A DNA stretch of 64,000 nucleotides, taken from NCBI GenBank assembly GCA_018857735.1, contig JABMCL010002458.1:62001-126000 (forward strand), written 5' to 3'. A program made the translations under genes and the position numbers. The stretch comes from Alviniconcha marisindica. Taxonomy: Eukaryota > Mollusca > Gastropoda > Provannidae. Shown here piece by piece: positions 11,665-24,906 of this stretch. How positions within the stretch are numbered: position 1 is the first letter of the stretch; each line of letters begins with the position of its first letter. Below the pieces are notes generated by a model. It was given only the letters and a program-made list of their open reading frames with translations, was not told the origin of the DNA and searched no databases.

Positions 11665-11852
11665 AGAATGCCTTTTCCTCACAACCCATTCTAGGCAAAT
11701 GCCTTTTCCTCACAACCCATTCTAGGCAAATGCAAACTCCACCCAAAGGTCAGAGCAAACTCCACTCAAAGGTCAAAGCAAACTCCACCCAAAGGTCAGA
11801 GCAAACTCCACCCAAAGGTCAGAGCAAACTCCACCCAAAGGTCAAAGCAAAC
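11665..11852 (+). repeat. two short tandem repeats
   Basis: A 31-bp unit (CCTTTTCCTCACAACCCATT) twice, then about six copies of a 24-bp unit (GCAAACTCCACCCAAAGGTC). Confidence 0.85.
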
Positions 11853-11859
11853 TAACCAT

Positions 11860-12635
11860 AAAAATCAATCAACCAACAGATTTTCTAGTTACAATGTCAA
11901 TGGGACTTGATATCAGGAGACAAATGTAAGAGAAAGGGGGAAAACCATTGGTATATATATAATACACATACAGCTGATAACATTCACCACACACACGCAG
12001 CACATGCGTATAATTATACACATGCCGCATAACTATTATGGAATGATACTAAATTGTAAATACGGCCCCAAAACAAGCTATCACAAAGTTGTGGCAACAG
12101 ACCTATGCCAAGAAAGAAGCACACAGCCACACAGTTGCACACAAAACAAAGACAAAAGGACGACAGCACGTGAGCAGCGAATAACCCGCTTCCCCTGCCC
12201 TTCCCTCTTCACTGTTGTCAGTCAAAACACAAGTAACAAAGGCCCGTCAAGCACAGCGTAAAAACTAAATGTCAAAATAACAGGCAGTGAGTGAGACACA
12301 ATAATTCTGAATAGCAAAACATTCCTGAAAATACCATCTCAAAACTGGCCAAATCGTAAATTCCTAATTGTGACCAATGCAACAAAATATATTCTGATGA
12401 GATAATGTTTACTCACTGTTAATTATGAAAATTTCATCTGGCATTACTTGTCTTATTGTGCATGGCATCATACTGAAATGGCCCTCAATTATTACAAATA
12501 TTCCAAACTGGATTTTTCTTGCTCCTTGCAGTTGTAACCCCAGAGGGGTACTGACCTTTGACACCCTTGTGTGTCACTGACCTTGAACTAAGGTCACATA
12601 TAACTCTTTACTTTTAGGTTGCCCTCATTACATAC
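11860..12635. other. unique AT-rich sequence, no gene seen
   Basis: Precedes the LINE fragment at 12640. No splice-flanked coding frame or known motif was found. Confidence 0.5.
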
Positions 12636-12639
12636 TAGA

Positions 12640-12805
12640 CAAACTTCTATAAAGTTCAGAATGCAACAGCAAGGCTTGTGTGTAAAAGCTAAGAAATCTG
12701 ACCACATCATTCCTATTCTTCAAACTCTGCATTGGCTACCAGTAACACATTGCATTCAATACAAAATTTCAACTGCATTCAATACAAAATTTCAACTGTC
12801 TTGGA
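12640..12805 (+). mobile_element. non-LTR retrotransposon fragment (RT C-terminal region)
   Basis: Plus-strand reading gives, with frame changes, KVQNATARLV followed by DHIIPILQTLHWLPV and IQYKI. This is the conserved segment just after the reverse transcriptase in CR1/jockey-like LINEs (...HI.P.L..LHWLPV..RI.YKI). A short, decayed copy. Confidence 0.7.
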
Positions 12806-12929
12806 GGAGGTCACAGGAGTGAAGAATGAGTTGAAGACACTTTCAGCAATACTACAGCTTCAGTGACAGCGGTGTCTTATGTACAAGGAATCTTGCACAG
12901 AATAGGAGCAGGATGCAGACAGTGTTACA

Positions 12930-13352
12930 GACACAGACAGCGCATTAGCAAAAGAACAGCAACAGACACAGAAACAGACAGTGCAGTAACAACAGACACA
13001 AAAACAGACAGTGCAATAACAACACAGAGATACAGACAGTGCAGTAACAACACAGAAACAGACAGTGCAGTAACAACAGACACAGGAACAGACAATGCAG
13101 TAACAACAGATACACAGACAGACAGTGCAGTAACAACACACACAGAAACAGTGCAGTAACAACAGACACAGAAACAGACAGTGCAGTAACAACACACACA
13201 GAAACAGTGCAGTAACAACAGACAGAGAAACAGACAGTGCAGTAACAACAGACACGGAAACAGTGCAGTAACAAACAGACACAGAAATAGTGCAGTAACA
13301 ACAGACACAGAAACAGACAGTGCAATAGCAACAGACACAGAAACAGACAGCA
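12930..13352 (+). repeat. about 30-bp minisatellite
   Basis: Core ACAGACAGTGCAGTAACAAC then AGACACAGAAAC; about 13 variable copies. Confidence 0.9.
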
Positions 13353-13528
13353 CAGAAGCAATACAACGGCGACAGCCCTTACATCTGGGGCAATGGCCAA
13401 AGGACCCTCCCATTCAAAACAGCAACAAAATCCCACTTCACACTTGGCAAAAATGACCCTCTGATTTGATCACTGTGTTAATACCATGTTCATTCCATAC
13501 CAACCCAAGAACAGAACACTTCAGGAAG

Positions 13529-14098
13529 ACATAACCCTCATGACAGATCACCTCCCAGAGAGGTAACCCTCATGATGGATCACCCCCACAGAGGTAACCC
13601 TCATGATGGATCACACCACAGAGGTAACCCTCATGACAGGTCACCTCACAGAGGTAACCCTCATGATGGATCACACCACAGAGGTAACCCTCATGAAGGA
13701 TCATACCACAGAGGTAACCCTCATGACAGGTCACCCCACAGAGGTAACCCTCATGAAAGATCATACCACAGAGGTAACCCTCATGACTGGTCACCCATGC
13801 AGAGATAACCCTCATGACAGGTCACCCCACAGAGGTAACCCTCATGAGAGATCACCCCACAGAGGTAACCCTCATGATGGATCACACCACAGAGGTAACC
13901 CTCATGAAAGATCATACCACAGAGGTAACCCTCATGACGGATCACCCCACAGAGGTAACCCTCATGACTGGTCACCCATGCAGAGATAACCCTCATGACA
14001 GACTTACCATGAAGACATAGCCCTCATGACAGATTAGCCCATGGAGATATAGCCCTCATGAGATATATGCATGTGGAAATTTAGCCCTCATGACAGAC
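13529..14098 (+). repeat. 30-bp minisatellite
   Basis: Core AGAGGTAACCCTCATGATGG then ATCACACCAC; about 18 copies. The unit is a multiple of three and stop-free, which makes open frames on both strands. Confidence 0.92.
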
Positions 14099-14118
14099 CA
14101 TCCTGTGGAGTGACCAGC

Positions 14119-14456
14119 CATACCAGCGCACAGACCACATTCATGAGACCAGCGCACAGACCACATTCATGAGACCAGCGCACAGACCACATTCATGAGA
14201 CCAGAACACAGACCACATTCATGAGACCAGCACACAGACCACATTCATGAGACCAGAACACAGACCACATTCATGAGACCAGCGCACAGACCACATTCAT
14301 GAGACCAGCGCACAGACCACATTCATGAGACCAGCGCACAGACCACATTCATGAGACCAGCACACAGACCACATTCATGAGACCAGCACACAGATCACAT
14401 TCATGAGACCAGAACACAGACCACATTCATGAGACCAGCACACAGACCACACTCAT
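14119..14456 (+). repeat. 26-bp minisatellite
   Basis: Core GAGACCAGCGCACAGACCAC then ATTCAT; about 13 nearly uniform copies. Confidence 0.92.
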
Positions 14457-14559
14457 GCCCCACCTTCCTGTTATTATTCAATTTTTCAGTTTGGAATTTT
14501 CCCTTCTGTGCAGAGCTGCACTAAAAAACCTGAGTGTGACACAGCCCCCCACACACCTG

Positions 14560-14925
14560 CACAACAGCTACCCTTTTCTATAGCCACATACACTGGTATT
14601 CACACTTCCCCACACAACTCCCCTTTTCTATAGCCACATACACTGGTATTCACACTTTCCCACACAACTCCCCTTTTCTATAGCCACATACACTGGTATT
14701 CATACACTGGTATTCACACTTTCCCACACAACTCCCCTTTTCTATAGCCACATACACTGGTATTCACACTTCCCCACACAACTCCCCTTTTCTATAGCCA
14801 CATACATACTGGTATTCACACTCCCCCACACAGCTACCCGTTTCACATACATACTGGTATTCACACTTTCCCACACAACTCCCCTTTTCTATAGCCACAT
14901 ACATACTGGTATTCACACTCCCTTC
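14560..14925 (+). repeat. about 60-bp minisatellite
   Basis: Core CACAACTCCCCTTTTCTATA then GCCACATACACTGGTATTCA; about seven copies with internal duplications. Confidence 0.88.
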
Positions 14926-15210
14926 CACAGGCCAGTCTTCAGCTCCCTTTATTTCCATGAGGGTAAGAGAAAACAAGTGAGACGTACATACACTGCTCCT
15001 GTAAATGGAATGTGAACAGTACTGCCAATGGCGGCATAACAAAACACCCACATAATTATGCACATCTAAACACACTGTACATCAATTCAACACGTACACA
15101 TATTGTACAAAATGTACACCTTTCAAACAAGTACATCAGTTCAAATCTTTGGCTCAGAATACTTTTGACATTGTTGGATCAGATTTGTTTGTGTTTCATG
15201 GAATTAGCAT

Positions 15211-15372
15211 TCAGTGTGTGTGTGTGTAGGTGTGTGTGTGTAGGTGTGTGTGTGTAGGTGTGTGTGTGTATGTGTGTGTGTGTATGTGTGTGTGTGTGTG
15301 CACACATGTGCAAGTGTGTGTGTGTATGCATGTGTGCACATGTGTAAGTGTGTATGTGTGCGTGTGAATTTG
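15211..15372 (+). repeat. GT-rich compound microsatellite
   Basis: GTGTGTGTAG and GTGTGTGTAT units. Confidence 0.9.
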
Positions 15373-15444
15373 CATGCGTACATGATATGCATGTGTGTGA
15401 GTGCATTAACATGCCTCACCCATGTGTTGAACTATGACGAGAAG

Positions 15445-15580
15445 GGCACTTATTAACATTACATAAAAAAGCAGCCATCAAGCCAAGTATCACTGACACA
15501 CACAGAGACGCACTTATTAACATTACATAAAAAAGCAGCCATCAAGCCAGGTATCACTGTGACACACACAGAGAGACGCA
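15445..15580 (+). repeat. 63-bp duplication
   Basis: Two copies of ACTTATTAACATTACATAAA through CACACACAGAGACGC. Confidence 0.85.
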
Positions 15581-16970
15581 CTTTCACTTCAACTCTGCCA
15601 CACAATGCTGAGGTCAAAGAACGGAGTTCAAACACACTCGGTCAAGAACCCACCAAAAACAACACAATTAAGCTATCAAATCGAAAGCAAGTTGTCAGGA
15701 AAACCTTCTGTCAGTGGTCCAGAAAGCCCACAGTCAAAAGTTCCATGAAATAAAGAAGAAGCGCAAATGCTCAAATGACTCACAAACCTTTCGCAGAATC
15801 TGTAAATGCATAAATATTTGATTATCTCCCTGAAAGGACTCTCCAAACTCACGAAGAGCACTTTGTGGTGATGTTTTCTAAACATACTTTAACAATCACA
15901 TAAATTTCAAACTTACTGGAACAAGAACTCGCTAAGAAAACACAATGTGCAGATCTAGTTTGGGAGACACCCCTCTGACCTTGAAATGACGCTCAGGTCG
16001 TCAAAAGTGGCATCACCCTGCAGAATTAGACGTTAAAATCACGCAAAAAGTGAAAGACCTCACTCAAAAATGGTGGAAACAAAAGCAAATGTTATGATTC
16101 TTCACAGAACAGAAACTGCACCATTATCTCTACTGAACATGGTCAAAGTCTGTTTCCCCTAAAGTGCTATCAATACCCCACTGCCAACAAACCCGCTGCA
16201 CTGCAGTCAAAATGACTCTGAATGAGTGACTAGGGCTTTAAGTCGCACACTCTGAATATCCACCAAAGTTGTGTGCATACAACACTGTTTGGTTGTTACA
16301 TCGCTGGTACCATGTGAAACTACTGCTGTCTTGGTGCACATTCTGTGGACAGCATGCATCAGTTTAGAGAGTTATTTGAAAGCATAGGGTGCATCTGTAT
16401 TCAGCTGTAACCTGCCACTTGCACGTTTGGTACAATGACGTTTGGGATGCTTTAGGTTGGAGAAATGCATTCTTTTTAACACCACCAAAGTTTTGATGGC
16501 CATTATCTTTCCCAGAGGAGTGAATTGCCTTCTTTTTTAAGCATTAATAACCTTTTTAATTTCTACTCATTCATCTTCATAATTATAATCTCATAAATCA
16601 GCTGTGTCTGTCAAAAATTTGACTCCAAGAATTATGAAGAGTCCCAGATCCCAACAAAAGTTCGTATTCTTACAAATCACACCTGCGAGTTTTTCTTGCT
16701 ACCTCGGTACCTGTGTTTTATAACATGAGGAGCTCTTGCCATGCCAAAGGGTCAGCCCGACAACCCGACACTGACCATTACACAGTCACAGTCTTCACAC
16801 CTGTCCATTATCAACAGCCAATAAGAGTCGAGGTAAGTTGTCCCAAAGCCGGTTACTTACTTACTATTCCCAAACCCCCAGTGATTGGATGAGAACATGG
16901 GCCTGACATGATTCTGTCCACTTCTACTGTTCATTATGCACCGGATTTGTCGGTGTGCTCAACTCCACAG
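15580..16970. other. unique sequence, no gene recognised
   Basis: The largest repeat-poor stretch in the left half. No frame longer than about 70 codons is supported by splice sites, and no known domain was seen. Confidence 0.5.
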
Positions 16971-16974
16971 ACCT

Positions 16975-17475
16975 AGAAACCAGCAAAACAACAACTTCAT
17001 CTACTTGTCAGCCTAGGAACCAAGTATAACAGCAACCATCCTACTTATCAACCTAGCTACCAAGTATAACAGTAATCATCCTACTTGTCAACCTAGCTAC
17101 CAAGTATAACAGTAATCATCCTACTTGTTAACCTAGGTACCAAGTATAACAGCAATCATCCTACTTGTCAAACTAGGTACCAAGTATAACAGCATTGCCC
17201 TATTTGTCAACCTAGGAACCATGTATAACAGCAATCATCCTACATGTCACCTGGGTACCAAGTATACCAGCATTGCCCTACTTGTTAATCTAGGTATCAA
17301 GTATAACAGCATTGCCCTACTTGTTAATCTAGGTACCAAGTATAACAGCATTGCCCTACTTGTCAATCTAGGAACCAAGTATAACAGCAATCATCCTACT
17401 TGTTAACCTAGGAACCAAGTATAACAGCAATCATCCTACTTATCAACCTAGTCACCAAGTATAACAACAGCAGTC
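16975..17475 (+). repeat. about 40-bp minisatellite
   Basis: Core CAAGTATAACAGCAATCATC then CTACTTGTCAACCTAGGTAC; about 12 copies in two variants (AATCATCC and ATTGCCC). Confidence 0.9.
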
Positions 17476-17514
17476 ATTCTACTTATCAATGTGCTCATCT
17501 GCACACAAACAGAT

Positions 17515-18662
17515 CTCTACCCACCTACAGCCACAATTCCACTGACACACGCTGTCCTTATAGATGTAGTACATAGCTACAGCCATAATTCCACTGACAC
17601 ACACCATCCTTATAGATGTAGTACATAGCTACAGCCACAATTCCACTGACACACACCGTCCTTATAGATGTAGTACATAGCTACAGCCATAATTCCACTG
17701 ACACACACCGTCCTTATAGATGTAATACATAGCTACAGCCATAATTCCACTGACACACATTGTCCTTATAGATGTAGTACATAGCTACAGCCACAATTCC
17801 ACTGACACACACCGTCCTTATAGATGTAGTACATAGCTACAGCCATAATTCCACTGACACACACCGTCCTTACAGATGTAGTACATAGCTACAGCCATAA
17901 TTCCACTGACACACACCATCCTTATAGATGTAGTACATAGCTACAGCCACAATTCCACTGACACACACCGTCCTTATAGATGTAGTACATAGCTACAGCC
18001 ATAATTCCACTGACACACACCGTCCTTATAGATGTAGTACATAGCTACAGCCATAATTCCACTGACACACACCGTCCTTATAGATGTAGTACATAGCTAC
18101 AGCCATAATTCCACTGACACACACCGTCCTTACAGATGTAGTACATAGCTACAGCCACAATTCCACTGACACACACCGTCCTTATAGATGTAGTACATAG
18201 CTACAGCCACAATTCCACTGACACACACCGTCCTTACAGCTGTAGTACATAGCTACAGTCACAATTCCACTGACACACATCGTCCTTACAGCTGTAGTAC
18301 ATAGCTACAGTCACAATTCCACTGACACACACCGTCCTTACAGCTGTAGTACATAGCTACAGCCACAATTCCACTGACACACATTGTCCTTACAGCTGTA
18401 GTACATAGCTACAGCCATAATTCCACTGACACACATCGTCCTTACAGCTGTAGTACATAGCTACAGTCACAATTCCACTGACACACATCGTCCTTATAGA
18501 TGTAGTACATAGCTACAGCCACAATTCCACTGACACACATCGTTCTTATAGATGTAGTACATAGCTACAGCCACAATTCCACTGACACACATTGTCCTTA
18601 TAGATGTAGTACATAGCTACAGCCACAATTCCACTGACACACATCGTCCTTACAGCTGTAGT
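17515..18662 (+). repeat. 52-bp minisatellite
   Basis: Core TAGCTACAGCCACAATTCCA then CTGACACACACCGTCCTTA; about 22 copies with alternating ATAATT/ACAATT and TATAGATG/TACAGCTG variants. Confidence 0.93.
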
Positions 18663-19027
18663 ACCCAGTTTAACGGCAGTTATTCACCTGACACACGTTG
18701 CCCTTCGATGCTTGGTTGTCCCACCTCAGTGGGCAGATATAGAATGGCTTTGAAAACAAAACACTCAGTCCCTTTAAATGTCAACTGTACACCTGAGAAA
18801 AGCATGAAGAACCAGAAGACAACAAAAAAATTGATAATGCTATTCATAATTTAGTAAGTACAGTAAGTCATGAAAATTAGAACCATGAAGAAAAACAAAG
18901 CAAAAAAAACAACAACACACAAAATAAATTTAAATGTATTGTAGATTGTGATTTGATTTGATGAACTGACATTTTGACTTGTGGGAATCTGACCAGCTAC
19001 GCCAGGCAGTGGTACAATTGTTTTTGA

Positions 19028-19605
19028 CCATGAGTAGCACTTGATGCAGTGACCATGGTGATCATGAGTAGCACTTGATGCAGTGACCATGGTGATCATG
19101 AGTAGCACTTGATGCAGTGACCATGGTGACCGTGAGTAGCACTTGATGCAGCGACCATGGTGATCATGAGTAGCACTTGATGCAGTGACCATGGTGATCA
19201 TGAGTAGCACTTGATGCAGTGACCATGGTGACCGTGAGTAGCACTTGATGCAGCGACCATGGTGACCGTGAGTAGCACTTGATGCAGCGACCATGGTGAC
19301 CGTGAGTAGCACTTGATGCAGCGACCATGGTGACCGTGAGTAGCACTTGATGCAGTGACCATGGTGACCGTGAGTAGCACATGATGCATGACCATGGTGA
19401 CTGTGAGTAGCACATGATGCCATGACCATGGTGACTGTGAGTAGCACATGATGCAGCGACCATGGTGACCGTGAGTAGCACATGATGCCATGACCATGGT
19501 GACTGTGAGTAGCACATGATGCAGCGACCATGGTGACCGTGAGTAGCACATGATGCCATGACCATGGTGACTGTGAGTAGCACATGATGCCGTGACCATG
19601 GCGAC
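19028..19605 (+). repeat. 34-bp minisatellite
   Basis: Core ACCATGGTGACCGTGAGTAG then CACTTGATGCAGCG; about 17 copies. CACATGATG variants dominate the right half. Confidence 0.93.
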
Positions 19606-19913
19606 CACCAGTATGACATACAGGAGATGATGTTACATGTAACCAAACAGCTAGTGAGCTGTGCAAAAGAAAAAGTCCTGTTTAAACAGTCGCTTAAAAT
19701 TGGTAAAAACACGCGATGAATATTCCAGTTGAAAAACACACTTCCTCAGTCAACAAACTATGAGTAAAGACCAAAAACATGAGCAAAATGGAGATAAAAA
19801 ACAACAACTATGCAGCCACATCTGTTTAGAAGGTGGACGCAATAAACAATTTACAAATTTACATGATTGAGCCACACAAGAGTACACATGCATACACATG
19901 CATGTAAATACTA

Positions 19914-19949
<36 letters not shown>

Positions 19950-20134
19950 AAACTAAGTAACAAATAGACATGTAAATATTAAATAGCGTACACGCGCATG
20001 TAAATATTGACCAATGTGCACACATGTATTAATACAAAATAACGCACTCACACTAAATGCTGAATACCATCCATGTCCATGCAAGACCTCACACACAGGG
20101 ACTGGGGCCGCTTACAGCAGCAAGACTGAAGGTG

Positions 20135-21775
20135 TGTGGCACCGCACAGCGTTGTGCAGACAAGTACACTGGGTGGTCAGGGGCACCGCACAGCGTTGTG
20201 CAGACAAGTACACTGGGTGGACAGGGGCACCGCACAGCGTTGTGCACACAAGTACACTGGGTGGTCAGGGGCACCGCACAGCGTTGTGCAGACAAGTACA
20301 CTGGGTGGTCAGGGGCACCGCACAGCGTTGTGCAGACAAGTACACTGGGTGGACAGGGGCACCGCACAGCGTTGTGCAGACAAGTACACTGGGTGGTCAC
20401 TGTGGACAGGGGCACCACACAGCGTTGTGCAGACAAGTACACTGGGTGGTCACTGTGGACAGGGGCACCGCACAGTGTTGTGCAGACAAGTACACTGGGT
20501 GGACAGGGGCACCGCACAGCGTTGTGCAGACAAGTACACTGGGTGGACAGGGGCACCGCACAGCGTTGTGCAGACAAGTACACTGGGTGGACAGGGGCAC
20601 CGCACAGCGTTGTGCAGACAAGTACACTGGGTGGTCCCTGGGTGGACAGGGGCACCGCACAGCGTGTGCAGACTACACTGGGTGGACAGGGGCACCGCAC
20701 AGCGTTGTGCAGACAAGTACACTGGGTGGTCACTGGGTGGACAGGGGCACCGCACAGTGTTGTGCAGACAAGTACACTGGTGTGGTCACTGGGTGGACAG
20801 GGGCACCGCACAGCGTTGTGCAGACAAGTACACTGGGTGGACAGGGGCACCGCACAGCGTTGTGCAGACAAGTACACTGGGTGGTCCCTGGGTGGACAGG
20901 GGCACCGCACAGCATTGTGCAGACAGGTACACTGGGTGGTCCCTGGGTGGACAGGGGCACTGACAGCATTGTGCAGACAAGTACACTGGGTGGTCAGGGG
21001 CACCGCACAGCGTTGTGCAGACAAGTACACTGGGTGGTCAGGGGCACCGCACAGCGTTGTGCAAGACACGTACACTGGGTGGTCAGGGGCACCGCACAGT
21101 GTTGTGCAGACAAGTACACGGGTGGCAGGGGCACCGCACAGGTTGTGCAGACAAGTACACTGGGTGGACAGGGGCACCGCACAGCATTGTGCAGACAAGT
21201 ACACTGGGTGGTCACTGGGTGGACAGGGGCACCGCACAGCGTTGTGCAGACAAGTACACTGGATGGTCACTGTGGACAGGGGCACGCACAGCGTTGTGCA
21301 GACAAGTACACTGGGTGGTCAGGGGGACAGGGCAACGCACGCACAGCGTTGTGCAGACAAGTACACTGGGTGGACAGGGGCACCGCACAGCGTTGTGCAG
21401 ACAAGTACACTGGGTGGTCACTGGGTGGACAGGGCACCGCACAGTGTTGTGCAGACAAGTACACTGTGTGGTCACTGGGTGGACAGGGGCACCGCACAGT
21501 GTTGTGCAGACAAGTACACTGGGTGGTCACTGGTGGACGGGCACCGCACAGTGTTGTGCAGACAAGTACACTGGGTCAGGTGTCAAGTCACGAAGGGACG
21601 GCACCGCACAGTCTGTCAGACATACACGTGGTGTCAGTAGCACATGGGGCAGTACGGGGTCACTGGGTGACTGGCACAGTGTGTGCAGACATCACAGGGG
21701 CACGCACAGTGTTGCACACAAGTACACTGGGTGGACAGGGGCACCGCACAGTGTTGTGCACACAAGTACACTCAG
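20135..21775 (+). repeat. about 42-bp minisatellite, 1.6 kb
   Basis: Core GGGGCACCGCACAGCGTTGT then GCAGACAAGTACACTGGGTGG; about 36 copies, with optional TCACTGGGTGGACA inserts. Stop-poor in three frames, giving spurious long open frames. Confidence 0.94.
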
Positions 21776-21894
21776 ATGATGCACCAGAAGCCAGAATGAC
21801 GTCAAACTCCTGATTCAAGTCTGGTCCAGATCCCACATTATGCAGCAGTGGCTGTCCAGCCCTCAGCTCTGATGGGGTGTTACTGGCCGGGGTC
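21776..21894 (-). other. possible orphan exon between two arrays
   Basis: A unique island on the minus strand is open for about 37 codons: TPSELRAGQPLLHNVG, then SGPDLNQEFDVILASGASS. A weak acceptor-like CCGGCCAG lies at the right edge and a weak GAGTGTAC donor-like site at the left edge; both edges merge into arrays. It resembles a coding exon but has no partner exons. Confidence 0.25.
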
Positions 21895-22790
21895 ATGGTG
21901 TCGATGGCCACAGTGATAGTGCAGACACTGGACCAGCCGGGGTCATGGTGTCGACGGCCACAGTGATAGTGCAGACACTGGACCAGCCGGGGTCATGGTG
22001 TCGATGGTCATAGTGACAGTGCAGATGCAGGACCGGCCTGGGTCATGGTGTCGATGGCCACAGTAAGTATGCAGACACATGGCCACAGTAAGTATGCATA
22101 TACATGGCCACAGTAAGTATGCAGACACATGGCCACAGTAAGTATGCAGACACATGGCCACAGTACGTACATAGACAGAGGACCCACCCAAGTCATGGTG
22201 TCGATGGCCATAGCAACAGCACAGACACTGGACCCGCCCCGGGTCATGGCGTTGATGGCCATAGTGACAGTGCAGATGCAGGACCGGCCTGGGTCATGGT
22301 GTCGATGGCCACAGTAAGTATGCAGACACATGGCCACAGTAAGTATGCATATACATGGCCACAGTAAGTATGCAGACACATGGCCACAGTAAGTATGCAG
22401 ACACATGGCCACAGTACGTACATAGACAGAGGACCCACCCAAGTCATGGTGTCGATGGCCATAGCAACAGCACAGACACTGGACCCGCCCCGGGTCATGG
22501 TGTTGATGGCCATAGTGCAGACACTTGACCCACCCAGGTCATGGTGTTGATGGCCATAGTGCAGACACTGGACCCACCCAGGTCATGGTGTTGATGGCCA
22601 TAGTGCAGACACTGGACCCACCCAGGTCATGGTGTTGATGGCCATAGCAACAGTGCAGACACTGGACCCACCCAGGTCATGGTGTTGATGGCCATAGTGC
22701 AGACACTGGACCCACCCAGGTCATGGTGTTGATGGCCATAGCAACAGTGCAGACACTGGACCCACCCAGGTCATGGTGTCAATGACCCTG
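21890..22790 (+). repeat. compound minisatellite
   Basis: Core GGTCATGGTGTCGATGGCCA with CAGTAAGTATGCAGACACAT units; a block of about 240 bp is duplicated (22030-22250 and 22280-22500). Confidence 0.9.
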
Positions 22791-22935
22791 GTAGATATGC
22801 AGATGTAAGGATTTGCTCGGACATGGACGATATACACTTCATCATGTACACAAACACTGCTGAAGGTTACTCACTCTGAAATACTCATCCTCATCTTCTC
22901 CCCTCTGCACGCCCTACCCCCTTCCCTCCACATCC

Positions 22936-24790
22936 GTCCTCCACTGACAGAAGCCACAATCCTTATCTCGATCAGTCTCCTACAGTCACACACCCTCCGT
23001 GTTTCCACTGACAGAAGCCACAATCCTTATCTCGATCAGTCTCCTACAGTCACACACCCTCCGTGTTTCCACTGACAGAAGCCACAATCCTTATCTCGAT
23101 CAGTCTCCTACAGTCACACACCCTCCGTGTTTCCACTGACAGAAGCCACAATCCTTATCTCGATCAGTCTCCTACAGTCACACACCCTCCGTGTTTCCAC
23201 TGACAGAAGCCACAATCCTTATCTCGATCAGTCTCCTACAGTCACACACCCTCCGTGTTTCCACTGACAGAAGCCACAATCCTTATCTTGATCAGTCTCC
23301 TACAGTCACACACCCTCCGTGTTTCCACTGACAGAAGCCACAATCCTTATCTTGATCAGTCTCCTACAGTCACACACCCTCCGTGTTTCCACTGACAGAA
23401 GCCACAATCCTTATCTCGATCAGTCTCCTACAGTCACACACCCTCCGTGTTTCCACTGACAGAAGCCACAATCCTTATCTCGATCAGTCTCCTACAGTCA
23501 CACACCCTCCGTGTTTCCACTGACAGAAGCCACAATCCTTATCTCGATCAGTCTCCTACAGTCACACACCCTCCGTGTTTCCACTGACAGAAGCCACAAT
23601 CCTTATCTCGATCAGTCTCCTACAGTCACACACCCTCCGTGTTTCCACTGACAGAAGCCACAATCCTTATCTCGATCAGTCTCCTACAGTCACACACCCT
23701 CCGTGTTTCCACTGACAGAAGCCACAATCCTTATCTCGATCAGTCTCCTACAGTCACACACCCTCCGTGTTTCCACTGACAGAAGCCACAATCCTTATCT
23801 CGATCAGTCTCCTACAGTCACGCACCCTCCGTGTTTCCACTGACAGAAGCCACAATCCTTATCTCGATCAGTCTCCTACAGTCACGCACCCTCCGTGTTT
23901 CCACTGACAGAAGCCACAATCCTTATCTCGATCAGTCTCCTACAGTCACGCACCCTCCGTGTTTCCACTGACAGAAGCCACAATCCTTATCTCGATCAGT
24001 CTCCTACAGTCACGCACCCTCCGTGTTTCCACTGACAGAAGCCACAATCCTTATCTCGATCAGTCTCCTACAGTCACCACCCTCCGTGTTTCCACTGACA
24101 GAAGCCACAATCCTTATCTCGATCAGTCTCCTACAGTCACACACCCTCCGTGTTTCCACTGACAGAAGCCACAATCCTTATCTCGATCAGTCTCCTACAG
24201 TCACGACACCCTCCGTGTTTCCACTGACAGAAGCCACAATCCTTATCTCGATCAGTCTCCTACAGTCACGCACCCTCCGTGTTTCCACTGACAGAAGCCA
24301 CAATCCTTATCTCGATCAGTCTCCTACAGTCACACACCCTCCGTGTTTCCACTGACAGAAGCCACAATCCTTATCTCGATCAGTCTCCTACAGTCACACA
24401 CCCTCCGTGTTTCCACTGACAGAAGCCACAATCCTTATCTCGATCAGTCTCCTACAGTCACACACCCTCCGTGTTTCCACTGACAGAAGCCACAATCCTT
24501 ATCTCGATCAGTCTCCTACAGTCACGCACCCTCCGTGTTTCCACTGACAGAAGCCACAATCCTTATCTTGTTCAGCCTCCTACAGTCACACACCCTCCGT
24601 GTTTCCACTGACAGAAGCCACAATCCTTATCTCGATCAGCCTCCTACAGTCACGCACCCTCCGTGTTTCCACTGACAGAAGCCACAATCCTTATCTCGAT
24701 CAGTCTCCTACAGTCACGCACCCTCCGTGTTTCCACTGACAGAAGCCACAATCCTTATCTTGATCAGTCTCCTACAACCATGCATCCTCT
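22936..24790 (+). repeat. 64-bp highly uniform satellite-like array
   Basis: Core TCCACTGACAGAAGCCACAA, TCCTTATCTCGATCAGTCTC, CTACAGTCACACACCCTCCG; about 29 copies with only a few variant sites (CACAC/CACGC, CTCG/CTTG). CACGC copies appear only from 23821 on. Confidence 0.96.
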
Positions 24791-24906
24791 GCGTTTCCAC
24801 TTACATTGCTGGCCGTAAGGCAGGTTAAGAAACCTGAACCAGCATGTCCTTAGCTAGCTGTCGTCACTCGGGGAGAGCGTCTCCTATCACCCAGTTTGAT
24901 GCCACG

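Noticed and set aside
13529..14098. Regular spaced repeats considered as a CRISPR array
   Set aside because: Units are contiguous tandem copies with no unique spacers, and the DNA is eukaryotic.
20014..21813. A 599-codon open frame and overlapping long frames on both strands
   Set aside because: They are stop-free readings of the 42-bp array; several frames are open at once with the same periodic peptide and no unique domain or splice logic.
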